Part shown: in pieces, positions 1 to 8,020 of the stretch
Position numbering within the stretch: position 1 is the stretch's first letter
Layout: each line of letters begins with the position of its first letter
From: Tissierellia bacterium
GTDB lineage: Bacteria; Bacillota; Clostridia; Tissierellales; Sedimentibacteraceae
Reading direction: 5' to 3'
DNA: 33,210 bases
Assembly (NCBI GenBank): GCA_012518555.1
Contig: JAAYRW010000046.1
Location: 1-33,210, forward strand
Notes under the pieces: generated by a model
Told to the model about the DNA's origin: nothing
Database searches by the model: none
Seen by the model: only the letters and a program-made list of their open reading frames with translations
Position numbers and translations under genes: made by a program

Positions 1-563
1 CCAATGGTATTTGGATTATCCATAAGCTCAACAACAGTAGGAAGGCCGCCAAATTTTAGATATTGATTAAATTTATCCTGTAGATTATCCCTATTATTTG
101 AATCAATAAAATCGAGATATTCTTTAAAAGATAAAGGTTGCATTTTGATTTCTACGTACCTACCAGAAAGTAATGTGGAAAGCTCAGAAGATAACAAATA
201 TGCGTTGGATCCAGTGATATAGATGTCCACATTTGCATCTACAAGGAATGAATTTACTGTTCTCTCCCAAGATGGGATCATTTGAACTTCATCTAAAAGA
301 ATATAGCGTTTCGTTTTTTTATCAACTAACCGCTCATTAATATAGGTATGCATTTCTTTGTAATTAGAAATACGATCAAACTCAAAGGACTCAAAATTTA
401 TACTAATTATATTTTCCGTGGGTATACCAGTATCAATTAAGTGGTTTTTGAATAGGGAAAGTAGAGTAGACTTCCCACAACGTCTAATCCCAGTAATAAC
501 TTTAATTAAGGGTTTATCCTTGTATTGGATTAGCTGAGATAGATATAAGTCTCTATTTTTCAC
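1..563 (-). CDS. AAA-type ATPase with DUF4143 family architecture (N-terminal part, runs off the window)
   Basis: About 187 codons are visible, read leftwards from a GTG start at 563; the C-terminus lies beyond base 1. The N-terminus has a Walker A motif (TGIRRCGKST), then a Walker B region (RYILLDEVQM) and a sensor-like ITGSNAYLLSSEL segment. That order is typical of the AAA_14/DUF4143 ATPases, cytoplasmic proteins of unknown physiological role. GTG is preferred because the only nearby ATG (ATG-TCG-TGA) stops at once, and GAGGTGA lies just upstream of the GTG. The gene has its own promoter and sits directly against the truncated 3' end of a flavoprotein gene read in the same direction, which suggests insertion. 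Family assignment is firm. Function is unknown. Confidence 0.85.
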   Translation of the reverse strand, partial: MKNRDLYLSQLIQYKDKPLIKVITGIRRCGKSTLLSLFKNHLIDTGIPTENIISINFESFEFDRISNYKEMHTYINERLVDKKTKRYILLDEVQMIPSWERTVNSFLVDANVDIYITGSNAYLLSSELSTLLSGRYVEIKMQPLSFKEYLDFIDSNNRDNLQDKFNQYLKFGGLPTVVELMDNPNTI

Positions 564-581
564 GACATCACCTCTTGTAAG

Positions 582-610
582 AGTATATCCTAAAATCTGT
601 TAAAAATCAA
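582..610 (-). promoter_or_regulatory. Promoter of the DUF4143-type ATPase
   Basis: On the minus strand TTGATT (610-605), a 17-bp spacer and TATACT (587-582) form a good vegetative promoter. Transcription would begin near 575, leaving a very short leader before the GTG at 563. The large palindrome at 612-637 lies immediately upstream of the -35 box. Confidence 0.65.
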
Positions 611-611
611 T

Positions 612-637
612 ATTTTTTAAGTTATAACTTAAAAAAT
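612..637. repeat. Perfect 26-bp palindrome upstream of the ATPase promoter
   Basis: Each 13-base arm reads ATTTTTTAAGTTA and continues without a spacer into its exact reverse complement. It lies between the stop of the truncated flavoprotein (650) and the -35 box of the ATPase promoter. It could be an operator, a hairpin that ends transcription from either side, or the terminal structure of an inserted unit. The sequence alone does not decide which. Confidence 0.7.
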
Positions 638-649
638 AGTCGGGCCTAT

Positions 650-1537
650 CTAACTATGGTTCCGGATATTGTCAATTTGACCCCAGATTATTCCTTCGCC
701 GGTTGCACCAGGAGCTACATAGGGGAATGCATTGATCATTTCAGGTATGTATTCCTCAAGCATTTCTTTGTTTGCACCAAAACCACTTGTACATAATACT
801 GTATTTTCAGCCTTAATTAGAATAGTTTCATCCTTGTCTCTTTTAACAAATGCACCTATTACCTGACCGTCTTCCACAGCTAATTCAATAGCAGGGGAAT
901 TTAACATAATTTCTATATTATCGTTTTTGTTAGCATTGTCTATTAATACAGTAGTCATACCTTGACCACCACCCTCTGCTATATGCATACGATAATTTGA
1001 CTGGCCATAGTATAGATTATTTGTTATAAGGCTCATGACAACACCTTGCTCCTCAAGCCATTCAATAACATTTTTTGCGTTTTCTGTTACAGTATATACT
1101 AAATCTTTTCTGACACTGTAGGAATTAGGCCTAAATATATCACGAGCGAACAAATCCTGATTATCAATTATACCAGCTTCTTTTTGCTGGTTTGTTTCTG
1201 CTGCAGGAACTATTCCTCCTGACAACAAAGTCGCCCCTCCCAGATATCCTAATTTTTCTGCCAATATTACATTTTTACTGTTCTCAGCAGCAGTTAAAGC
1301 ACTAGTTAACCCTGCACCTCCGCCTCCAAGTACTAAGACATCCGTTTCCAAAGTTTCCGCATATTCCGGTGCTGCATCTCCTGTTGAGATTGTGATTGAA
1401 GAAACATCGTTTTCTTCATTGCTGTTTTCTTCTTGCCCTGGTTCTGGCTCTGGCATATCTTTTTGTTCAGTAGTGCATCCCGCTAATGAACCCATAACCA
1501 AAAGGCCACATAACAGCAAACTCAAAACTTTTCTCAT
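650..1537 (-). pseudogene. Truncated secreted FAD-binding (fumarate reductase/urocanate reductase-like) lipoprotein
   Basis: The 295-residue reading frame starts with a Sec lipoprotein signal (hydrophobic segment at residues 4-17, lipobox LAGC with Cys21). An acidic linker follows, then an FAD-binding Rossmann start (VLVLGGGGAGLTSAL) and the GG-rich region GYLGGATLLSGG. These are typical of FrdA-type flavoprotein reductases, which are usually about 500-600 residues. The frame ends soon after GATGEGIIWGQ, where homologues enter the substrate-capping domain, so roughly the C-terminal half is gone. The start has a strong AAGGAGG site. Intact relatives reduce small organic acceptors outside the membrane; this copy could fold only its N-terminal FAD part and is probably dead. 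Insertion of the neighbouring ATPase is a likely cause. Confidence 0.75.
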
Positions 1538-1570
1538 ATATCCTCCTTAGAAATATGTATGTGTAAATTC

Positions 1571-1598
1571 ATTATACCATTGCAGATATGGTTGCCAA
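1571..1598 (-). promoter_or_regulatory. Probable promoter of the truncated flavoprotein lipoprotein gene
   Basis: Reading leftwards, TTGGCA (1598-1593), a 16-bp spacer and TATAAT (1576-1571) precede the start at 1537. A 10-bp palindrome CAATATATTG (1596-1605) overlaps the -35 box and could be part of an operator. The rest of the 1538-1855 divergent spacer shows only this promoter and the one for the opposite gene. Confidence 0.5.
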
Positions 1599-1737
1599 TA
1601 TATTGACCAACTATTCCATTTTTTACATATTATATTTCTTTTGCTTTTGCGAATATCCCTATTTGGCCAAAAAAGACTCTTTTAAATTATAGTTATTATT
1701 TAATCTTTGACTATTGCAAGACCAACTGTAAAAATGA

Positions 1738-1767
1738 TTGACAAAAAACAAACGGATATGCTACAAT
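1738..1767 (+). promoter_or_regulatory. Promoter of the Tat-exported OYE-like lipoprotein gene
   Basis: A consensus TTGACA (1738-1743) is followed by an 18-bp spacer and TACAAT (1762-1767). The predicted start near 1774 gives a leader of about 80 nt before the ATG at 1856. It faces away from the promoter of the truncated flavoprotein gene. Confidence 0.65.
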
Positions 1768-1855
1768 ATTAACAATAACTGCAAAGGAAATAGTTATCTT
1801 TTGTGGTATCAGTTGAAAAAATATGAAAACCTTATTTGTGAAAGGAGTAAGAATT

Positions 1856-4099
1856 ATGGGTATAACAAGACGAGAATTTTTAGCAGGTGTTGGAGCTGCA
1901 GGGTTGATTGCGGCGGGATCAACGCTTACAGCATGTACACCAACTACACCTGCGACCAGTGACAATAATGACATAAGGGAAAAAACGGCTAATAATGTTG
2001 AAGCTAGCAAGCCAGAAACAACTGAACTTATTCCGGAAGCGTATGTTAATCCACAGGATTATGATTATCGTCAAAATACAACTGATTTCAAGACATTATT
2101 TTCACCTTTAAAAATCGGATCGCTCAATCTCAACCACCGTATGATTAAATCTGCTGCAGGATCAGCTACTTATTTAGCTGGGCTTACCGATGAGTTACTC
2201 CAGTATTACATACAGTTTGCTAAGGGTGGAGTTGAGCTTATTTGGGTAGAAATGGTGGCTGAATTAGAACCACCTTCTGATGGCAGTCCAGCATCTCCCG
2301 AAGCTATTGAGTTTGGTAAAAAGCTTGTAGCTGAGTGTGGCAAATATGGTGCTAAGTTAGGTTATCAAACTTATGGTTTCTCACCCAAATCGGTTAACGA
2401 TATGACAAAGGAAGAAATTGTTGCCTTCCAAGATCGTTATGTAAAAATTGCTAAGCAGTTGAAGGAAATGGGCTTTGTCGCTCTTGAAATTAATGCTGCA
2501 GGTTTTAATCTTGGAGAACATTTCCTTTCACGTTTCCATAACAAACGTACTGATGAATATGGTGTGGGTAGTTTAGAGAATCGTGCTCGTTTCGTAACAG
2601 AAAGTGTGCAAAAAATTAAAGCAGCTTGTGGTAAAGACTTTATTGTTCAAGTTTTGATTAACTGTATCGAAGAAAATGACAACCTTACAAATAACGCTAC
2701 TTTAGCGACATTAGATAACGCCGTTACTTTACCACATAATAAAGTTACGACTATTGAAGAAGGTATAGAACTTGCCAAGCTTATCGAGGCTGCTGGATGC
2801 GATGCAATGCATCTTCGTTTAGGACCCTTGGACAACCATCCTTGTCAATTTGGTAGCGATTTATACTTTATTTTAAATGGTATTGAAGGCGCAACAGGTT
2901 ATGGTACTCAGTGGGATTTCTCTAAGCATTGGCAAGGTCAGCTAATTGCTAATCACAGTGGTGCAGGTATGCTAATTAACGTTGTTGCACGCTACAAAGA
3001 AGCCCTTAACATTCCTTGTGGTACTGTTACCTACATGGATCCGGCTCATGCTCCTGATTTCTTTGAGAAGGCCTTAGCCGATGGTAAAGTTGACTTTTAC
3101 CTTATGAATCGTCCGCTTACTACTGATACCGAATATGTCAACAAATTGAAAGAAGGACGTATAGATGAAATTGCTCCTTGTACCCGTTGCTTGCATTGTC
3201 ATATTGGTTCAAATGAGATGAATCGTGCTATGGGCTACTGTCGCGTTAATGCCTTAACACAACGAGTAATGACCGAAAATGGTCCGGCCACTTATGAGCT
3301 TCAGCCGGCTGAAGTTGTAAAGAATGTAATGGTTATTGGTGGTGGGCCTGCAGGTATGGAGGCAGCACGCATTGCTGCAGCTCGCGGTCACAATGTCACT
3401 CTTTATGAAAAGTCTGGTGAACTAGGCGGTGATCTTATTTTTGCCCATATAGTTAAAGGACCTCACGAAAATCTTAAGGATTTTAGGGATTACTTAGCAA
3501 GACAGTTGGAGCTTAATGGAGTGAATGTGGTATTAAACAAGGAAGTTGACACTGCGCTGATTAACAGTGAAGCTCCTGATGCTGTAGTCTTAGCAGTAGG
3601 ATCTTTACCTGGTGATGTAGGTGCAAGTGGGGGCAATGTGCCAATTATCGAGTATGAAAGATTCATGGGTAATGATACTGGAGAAAATGTTGTTGTATTT
3701 GGTTCAAACGCCCAAGCTTTTGATGCTGCTTTATGGCTGACGGTACATAAGAAAAAGGTTACTATAGTAACTCCTAATCCAGATGAAGATCTTGATAAGC
3801 AACAGTCTCACCATGCTCAACGTTTTATGACCACAGCACTTTATTCTTTAGGTGTAAAGGCATATACTGGATCTAGGATTAAGGAAATTGGCGATGGTCA
3901 AATCACCATTGCATCTAATCTGGGAGTTGAATATGTAATCGAAGCAGACTCCATTATCAACGCTGCAGACTTGCAAGCAAATAAATCTTTGCTTGACGGT
4001 ATTTCAGTGAAAGAGAAATATGCAATTGGCGACTGTAATGAGCCTTATAACATTGCTATGGCTATTCGTGCCGGAAATGATGTTGGACGCGCCCTGTAA
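1856..4099 (+). CDS. Tat-exported lipoprotein, NADH:flavin oxidoreductase (Old Yellow Enzyme) with C-terminal FAD/NAD(P) domain
   Basis: The 747-residue protein begins with a twin-arginine signal (RREFLAG, residues 5-11) ending in lipobox LTAC (Cys27), so it should be folded in the cytoplasm, exported and lipid-anchored outside. ATG 1856 is chosen because AAAGGAG lies just upstream and it puts the Tat motif at the N-terminus; an ATG at 1823 adds 11 residues. An OYE-type TIM barrel occupies about residues 85-440. Four cysteines follow (442, 445, 448, 462) in a C-x2-C-x2-C-x13-C arrangement suited to an iron-sulfur cluster. Next come a dinucleotide-binding motif VIGGGPAGMEAA and a second nucleotide domain. 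This is the 2,4-dienoyl-CoA reductase/BaiCD layout. The usual OYE ligand-binding motif H-G-A-N/H-G-Y is instead N213-A-A-G-F-N, so the substrate is probably atypical. Arginine is mostly CGT/CGC, unlike neighbouring genes that use AGA. Confidence 0.85.
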   Translation: MGITRREFLAGVGAAGLIAAGSTLTACTPTTPATSDNNDIREKTANNVEASKPETTELIPEAYVNPQDYDYRQNTTDFKTLFSPLKIGSLNLNHRMIKSAAGSATYLAGLTDELLQYYIQFAKGGVELIWVEMVAELEPPSDGSPASPEAIEFGKKLVAECGKYGAKLGYQTYGFSPKSVNDMTKEEIVAFQDRYVKIAKQLKEMGFVALEINAAGFNLGEHFLSRFHNKRTDEYGVGSLENRARFVTESVQKIKAACGKDFIVQVLINCIEENDNLTNNATLATLDNAVTLPHNKVTTIEEGIELAKLIEAAGCDAMHLRLGPLDNHPCQFGSDLYFILNGIEGATGYGTQWDFSKHWQGQLIANHSGAGMLINVVARYKEALNIPCGTVTYMDPAHAPDFFEKALADGKVDFYLMNRPLTTDTEYVNKLKEGRIDEIAPCTRCLHCHIGSNEMNRAMGYCRVNALTQRVMTENGPATYELQPAEVVKNVMVIGGGPAGMEAARIAAARGHNVTLYEKSGELGGDLIFAHIVKGPHENLKDFRDYLARQLELNGVNVVLNKEVDTALINSEAPDAVVLAVGSLPGDVGASGGNVPIIEYERFMGNDTGENVVVFGSNAQAFDAALWLTVHKKKVTIVTPNPDEDLDKQQSHHAQRFMTTALYSLGVKAYTGSRIKEIGDGQITIASNLGVEYVIEADSIINAADLQANKSLLDGISVKEKYAIGDCNEPYNIAMAIRAGNDVGRAL

Positions 4100-4134
4100 C
4101 ACATTCATAGTTCCAACCACAAACTAATTATCCT

Positions 4135-4170
4135 AAAGGTTGAAATTTTCAAAATTTCAACCTTTTTCTC
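4135..4170 (+). terminator. Rho-independent terminator after the OYE-like gene
   Basis: AAGGTTGAAATTTT pairs with AAAATTTCAACCTT across a minimal loop and is followed by a T-run, 36 bases after the stop codon. The stem is symmetrical and could also work on the other strand. Confidence 0.85.
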
Positions 4171-4240
4171 ACCTTCTATGGTTTCTGATGTCAATTAATA
4201 TTTTAGTTGTAATGAAAAATGATGTGTTTGGTCTAAAGTG

Positions 4241-4249
4241 TGATATAAT
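4241..4249 (+). promoter_or_regulatory. Extended -10 promoter element for sfsA
   Basis: TGATATAAT is an extended -10 (TGnTATAAT) about 84 bases before the sfsA start. No good -35 box is seen 16-18 bp upstream. The same GTGATATAATA core recurs at 5209-5218 ahead of the lic genes. Confidence 0.5.
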
Positions 4250-4332
4250 AGGAATGAAGAAGTATTTGACAAGAATGGTATTAAGCTATTAGATAAAGAA
4301 AATTAAGAATAGTAACTATAAAGGAAAATTAA

Positions 4333-5013
4333 ATGATTTATGACAATATAAGAAAAGCAAAATTTATAGACAGACCAAACAGATTTATTGCAAATATCGA
4401 AATAGATGGTAAGATTGAGGCCTGCCATGTTAGAAATACTGGACGATGTAGGGAATTATTAATAAAGGGTGCTGAAATTTATGTTCAGGAATCTAATAAT
4501 AGCAATCGTAAAACAAACTATAGTCTAATTTCTGTCTACAAGGGCGAGAGATTGATTAATATAGATAGTCAGGCTCCTAATAAGGTTTTTCATGAATACT
4601 TATTAAATGGAGGTCTATTTCAAAATATCACTACAATAAAAGCTGAATCCAAATATAATAATTCTCGTTTCGATTTTTATATAGAAGCAGATGGTAAGAA
4701 AAGTTTTGTGGAAGTAAAAGGTGTAACCTTGGAAGAAAAGGGTGTAGCTATGTTTCCGGATGCACCAACGGAAAGAGGTTTGAAACATCTAAATGAACTT
4801 GGAAAATGTTTAGATGAAGGTTATGAAGCATATGTGTGTTTTATGGTACAGATGAAGGATGTCTTGTATTTTACGCCTAACTATAAGACTCATAGGGAGT
4901 TTGGAGAAAGATTGAAAGATATAATGAAAAAGGGTGTAAATATTATGGCATTAGACTGTGAAGTTACAAAAGACAGCTTAGTAGCAAGAAATAAAGTTGG
5001 GATTATACTTTAG
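4333..5013 (+). CDS. sfsA: SfsA family protein (sugar fermentation stimulation protein homologue, nucleic-acid binding)
   Basis: The 226-residue length is normal for SfsA. The conserved N-terminal block is present (FIDRPNRFIANIEIDG, then HVRNTGRCREL), as is the central catalytic-looking region with RFDFYIE, SFVEVKGVTLE and the MFPDAPTERG motif. The VEVKG segment resembles PD-(D/E)xK nuclease cores, and family members have been reported to bind or cut nucleic acid. The physiological role is uncertain. AAGGA lies 7 bases before the ATG. The gene stands alone, between its own extended -10 promoter and a strong terminator. It is an ordinary chromosomal gene with no sign of damage. Confidence 0.93.
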   Translation: MIYDNIRKAKFIDRPNRFIANIEIDGKIEACHVRNTGRCRELLIKGAEIYVQESNNSNRKTNYSLISVYKGERLINIDSQAPNKVFHEYLLNGGLFQNITTIKAESKYNNSRFDFYIEADGKKSFVEVKGVTLEEKGVAMFPDAPTERGLKHLNELGKCLDEGYEAYVCFMVQMKDVLYFTPNYKTHREFGERLKDIMKKGVNIMALDCEVTKDSLVARNKVGIIL

Positions 5014-5054
5014 CGTTGAACATTAAACCAAGGTGCAAGAAGAGTGAAAAAGCT

Positions 5055-5113
5055 AATACCTCTAAGTAGACAATCTAATTAAAAAATTAGATTGTCTATT
5101 TGGGGTATTTTTT
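5055..5113 (+). terminator. Long-stem rho-independent terminator after sfsA
   Basis: An outer pair AATACC/GGTATT and an inner stem AGACAATCTAATT/AATTAGATTGTCT (with one G-T pair) build a stem of about 25 bp ending in TTTTTT. It separates sfsA from the lic region. Confidence 0.85.
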
Positions 5114-5284
5114 ATGGGAAAGTATAGTAAAAAAAGATACATGCCTATACCAAAGAAGCATAAATATTCTGATTCTTGGGTCTTTATGTTGAAATATTTC
5201 TTAAAATGTGATATAATAATTAATATAACCGTTGAAATTCTGGGAACGGGAATAAATATCTTAGCTGAAAAGAATGATCGCTAA
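5114..5284 (+). CDS. Possible 56-residue basic peptide (doubtful small ORF)
   Basis: An ATG directly after the sfsA terminator opens 56 codons with a lysine-rich start (MGKYSKKRYMPIPKKHKY) and a hydrophobic middle. GGGGT upstream is a weak ribosome site buried in the terminator stem. The promoter of the lic operon lies inside this frame at 5189-5217. I do not recognise the product. It may well be spurious. Confidence 0.2.
   Translation: MGKYSKKRYMPIPKKHKYSDSWVFMLKYFLKCDIIINITVEILGTGINILAEKNDR
5189..5217 (+). promoter_or_regulatory. Promoter of the lic operon
   Basis: TTGAAA (5189-5194), a 17-bp spacer and TATAAT (5212-5217) preceded by TG at the extended -10 position make a strong promoter. 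Transcription would start near 5224, about 310 nt before the licD-like start codon. Confidence 0.7.
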
Positions 5285-5534
5285 GCATATTTAGTAGTAT
5301 AATATTCGAAAAAATGACACTGCTTTAGATTTTCCTTTCGTTTTAAAAATTAAGAACAAAACCAAATCATATGTGAGAAGTTAAATATCTAGCTATTTAT
5401 CGCTACTTAAAATTTAAAGTCTAAAATAAGATGGTGAAAGACCACCCTCTTATTTCTTGTGCTCAAAATAAATAAAACTACAAATTAGAGCAATTCAGGC
5501 CCTTGAGGCACTACTTATAATGGGGAGGTAAAAA
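5224..5534 (+). other. Long 5' leader of the lic operon with several hairpins
   Basis: This stretch of about 310 nt has no convincing gene. It can form CCGTT/AACGG (from about 5229), CTTAGC/GCTAAG (5258-5286 region) and a larger stem AAATAAGA...GGTG/CACC...TCTTATTT (about 5426-5458) that lacks a T-run directly after it. The last 15 bases hold GGGGAGG for the licD-like gene. I recognise no known riboswitch motif. It could be a regulatory leader, or simply spacer. Confidence 0.4.
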
Positions 5535-6386
5535 ATGGATTGTGAAATAAATTCTAATGTACTTAGGAAAGTACAATTAGTACAATTGGAAATATTAAAT
5601 GAATTTGATAGGATATGCAAAATGAACAACTTGCCCTACCAACTATTTTCGGGTTCGCTGTTAGGAGCAGTCAGGCATAAAGGGTTTATTCCGTGGGATG
5701 ATGATGTAGATGTTTGTATGTTGAGAAAGGATTATAATAGGTTTTTAAAAATATGTAGAGAAGAGCTAGATGAGTCCTATTTCTTACAAACCCATGAAAC
5801 AGACAAAGAATATATTCATTCCTTTGCAAGAATTAGAAAAAATAATACTTTTGCCTTACAACACTATTATTCTAATGTAGATATGCATCATGGTATATTT
5901 ATCGATGTATTTCCATTAGATAATATATTGCCAAATACTATTTTAGGTAAATTACAATATTTTGCTATTTATATTCTTAGAAAACTAAAATTCATAAAAA
6001 TAAAGGCTTTACATTCAAACAACATTTACAAAAAGATTGTAGAAAGAATTTTGTATTATTTATTGAAGCCCTTCAAAATGAATACAATAAATAAAATAGA
6101 AACAAAAATCGCCTGTATGTTTGAAAATAGAAATACTAAATTTTCAACTTGTTTAACTGAAGGGGAGAAAGATGTTTATTATAGGTATATAGTTGAAAAT
6201 GATGAGTTTTATGATATTGTGCAAATGGAGTTTGAAGGACATTTATTTCCAGCTCCAAGAGATTATCATAAAATATTAACAAGAAATTTCAATGACTATA
6301 TGTCTCTTCCACCTATAGAAGAGCGAAAACCTCATCATGGAATTATAGAAGTTAACTTTGACAAAATTTCTGAAAGATATAGTTAA
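5535..6386 (+). CDS. LicD family phosphotransferase
   Basis: This 283-residue cytoplasmic or membrane-associated protein carries the LicD signature: GSLLGAVRHKGFIPWDDDVDV at residues 40-60, where the aspartates bind metal in a nucleotidyltransferase-like fold, then HGIFIDVFPLD. LicD enzymes move phosphocholine (or a similar phospho-alcohol) from CDP-choline onto a cell-surface glycan or teichoic acid. GGGGAGG lies just before the ATG. It is the first gene of a co-directional cassette with a fused nucleotidyltransferase-choline kinase (24 bases downstream) and a LicC-like cytidylyltransferase, which together supply its donor. The acceptor polymer is not shown here. A symbol is withheld because several LicD paralogues with different acceptors exist. 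Confidence 0.88.
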   Translation: MDCEINSNVLRKVQLVQLEILNEFDRICKMNNLPYQLFSGSLLGAVRHKGFIPWDDDVDVCMLRKDYNRFLKICREELDESYFLQTHETDKEYIHSFARIRKNNTFALQHYYSNVDMHHGIFIDVFPLDNILPNTILGKLQYFAIYILRKLKFIKIKALHSNNIYKKIVERILYYLLKPFKMNTINKIETKIACMFENRNTKFSTCLTEGEKDVYYRYIVENDEFYDIVQMEFEGHLFPAPRDYHKILTRNFNDYMSLPPIEERKPHHGIIEVNFDKISERYS

Positions 6387-6409
6387 AAAAGTTACAAGGA
6401 GAGATGTAT

Positions 6410-8017
6410 ATGAAGAGAAAAGTTAATCAGGCAGTAATTCTTGCTGCGGGAGAAAGAAAGGATTTTGATAGACCAGTTGGATTTCTTGAGATAGAGGATA
6501 CAACAATTATTGATCGACTAATAGGAATTCTTAAGGAAAAAGGTATCGAAAAAATTACAATTGTGACTGGTTATGAAAGTCATTATTTTGAAAATTTAAA
6601 TATAAAGGGATTGGAATTAGTATATTCTGATAGATATAAATGGACAGGTACTATGTACTCATTAGCCTTAGCTGAACAATTTATTGAAGGTGGGTTTTTG
6701 CTTATTGAAGGAGACCTTATTTTTGAAGAAAGAGCAATAGATTATTTATTAGATGAAAATAAGGAGAATTGTCTGGTTTTAGTTAATGAATCCGGTTCAG
6801 GGGATGAAGCCCTAGTAGAAACTAGAAATGGAAATGTTTTCAAAATTTCTAAGGATATGCATCAATTGGGAAAGATAGATGGTGAATTTATTGGAATATC
6901 AAAAATTTCTTATGATGCCTATAAGGATATGTTACTAGATTTTAAGTCTAGCAAAAACCCATATTTGCATTATGAATATGTTTTAATGAACGTTAAAGAT
7001 AAACATAGTATTAAATACACTAAAATAGATGATTTAGTATGGAGTGATATAGATTGTCAAAGAGATTACGAAAAATTAAAATACTATATTTATCCTAAGT
7101 TAAAAAGGAGAAAATCTGAATTTAAAGAAAAATACATTATTCAATTAGTATCCAATATATTAGGAGAAAAATATACAATAAAATCTCCTATAGAAAAATT
7201 AGGTGGAATGAATAATGATAATTATAGAATTAACACAAATTTGAAGGACTTTGTTTTCAGATTACCTGGAAAAGGATCCAATGAATCTGTAAATAGAGAT
7301 AGTGAATTAGAAAATTCTCGAATAGCCCATAGTATAGGTTTAGATTGTAATACGATTTATTTTGATAAAGTATCCGGTATTAAAATTGCAGAATATATTG
7401 AAGATGCAGAGACCCTAAATATTACAACAGCAAAGCGGGAAGATAATATGGAGCTAATAGCATATGCCCTTAACGCATTGCATAATAGTGAAAAACAATT
7501 TTATAAAGATTTCGATCCTTTTGAAGAGATAGAAGAATATAAGAAGACTGTCATTAGTGAGGACAGCAGTTTATTAGAAAATTATAAAGAATTAGATAGT
7601 GTAGTAATTTATTTAAAAGATAAGCTACAAAGTTTATCATTAGAATATGTTCCATGCCATTTAGACCCTTGGCCGGAAAACTTTATTAAAGGAAAAGAAA
7701 AAATATATCTTATCGATTGGGAGTATAGTGCAAACTATGATAGATTATGGGACCTAGTTTCAATAGCTTTAGAATGTGACTATTCTGAAAATCAAGAGGA
7801 ATTATTTTACAACAAATATTTTGGAAGAAAACCACTAAAGGAAGAGTTAGAGAAAATGAATCTACTAAAAGTACTTATGGATATGTACTGGAGTATGTGG
7901 GCCTTATCTAAAATTAGCTGTGGAGATAAGGAACTTAATGATTATTCTCTTGACAGGTATAAGAGGGGGATTAGAAACTTTAGCAAAATAAAACATAAGG
8001 CAAAAATAAGGAGGTAA
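6410..8017 (+). CDS. Fusion of a degenerate nucleotidyltransferase domain with a LicA-type choline kinase
   Basis: The 535-residue protein has two parts. Residues 1-235 have the nucleotidyltransferase fold (AVILAAGERKDF, a D102-containing IEGDLIF, and WSDIDCQRDYEKL near 211). However, the GxGTRL...PK nucleotide loop is replaced by GERKDFDRPV, so cytidylyl transfer by this half is doubtful. Residues 260-535 are a LicA/choline-ethanolamine kinase: GGMNNDNYRI nucleotide loop, catalytic CHLDPWPENF (416-425, Asp419 and Asn424) and the metal motif IDWEY (435-439). The likely reaction is ATP-dependent phosphorylation of choline or a related amino alcohol. ATG 6410 is preferred over 6404 because AAGGAG (6396-6401) is then 8 bases away. 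It lies 3 bases before the licC-like start, so translation is probably coupled. Confidence 0.87.
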   Translation: MKRKVNQAVILAAGERKDFDRPVGFLEIEDTTIIDRLIGILKEKGIEKITIVTGYESHYFENLNIKGLELVYSDRYKWTGTMYSLALAEQFIEGGFLLIEGDLIFEERAIDYLLDENKENCLVLVNESGSGDEALVETRNGNVFKISKDMHQLGKIDGEFIGISKISYDAYKDMLLDFKSSKNPYLHYEYVLMNVKDKHSIKYTKIDDLVWSDIDCQRDYEKLKYYIYPKLKRRKSEFKEKYIIQLVSNILGEKYTIKSPIEKLGGMNNDNYRINTNLKDFVFRLPGKGSNESVNRDSELENSRIAHSIGLDCNTIYFDKVSGIKIAEYIEDAETLNITTAKREDNMELIAYALNALHNSEKQFYKDFDPFEEIEEYKKTVISEDSSLLENYKELDSVVIYLKDKLQSLSLEYVPCHLDPWPENFIKGKEKIYLIDWEYSANYDRLWDLVSIALECDYSENQEELFYNKYFGRKPLKEELEKMNLLKVLMDMYWSMWALSKISCGDKELNDYSLDRYKRGIRNFSKIKHKAKIRR

Positions 8018-8020
8018 CAG

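Noticed and set aside
1711-2010. Minus-strand frame of 99 codons over the start of the OYE-like gene
   Set aside because: It overlaps the promoter and the Tat signal of a well-supported gene, and its hydrophobic look comes from reading the signal sequence backwards.
4266-4294. TTGACA before sfsA as a full promoter
   Set aside because: The hexamer 17 bp downstream (TTAGAT) is a poor -10. The extended -10 at 4241 is a better candidate.
5517-5522. TATAAT just before the licD-like gene
   Set aside because: A start from it would fall in the ribosome site or in the gene, and there is no suitable -35 box. The promoter at 5189 is far better.
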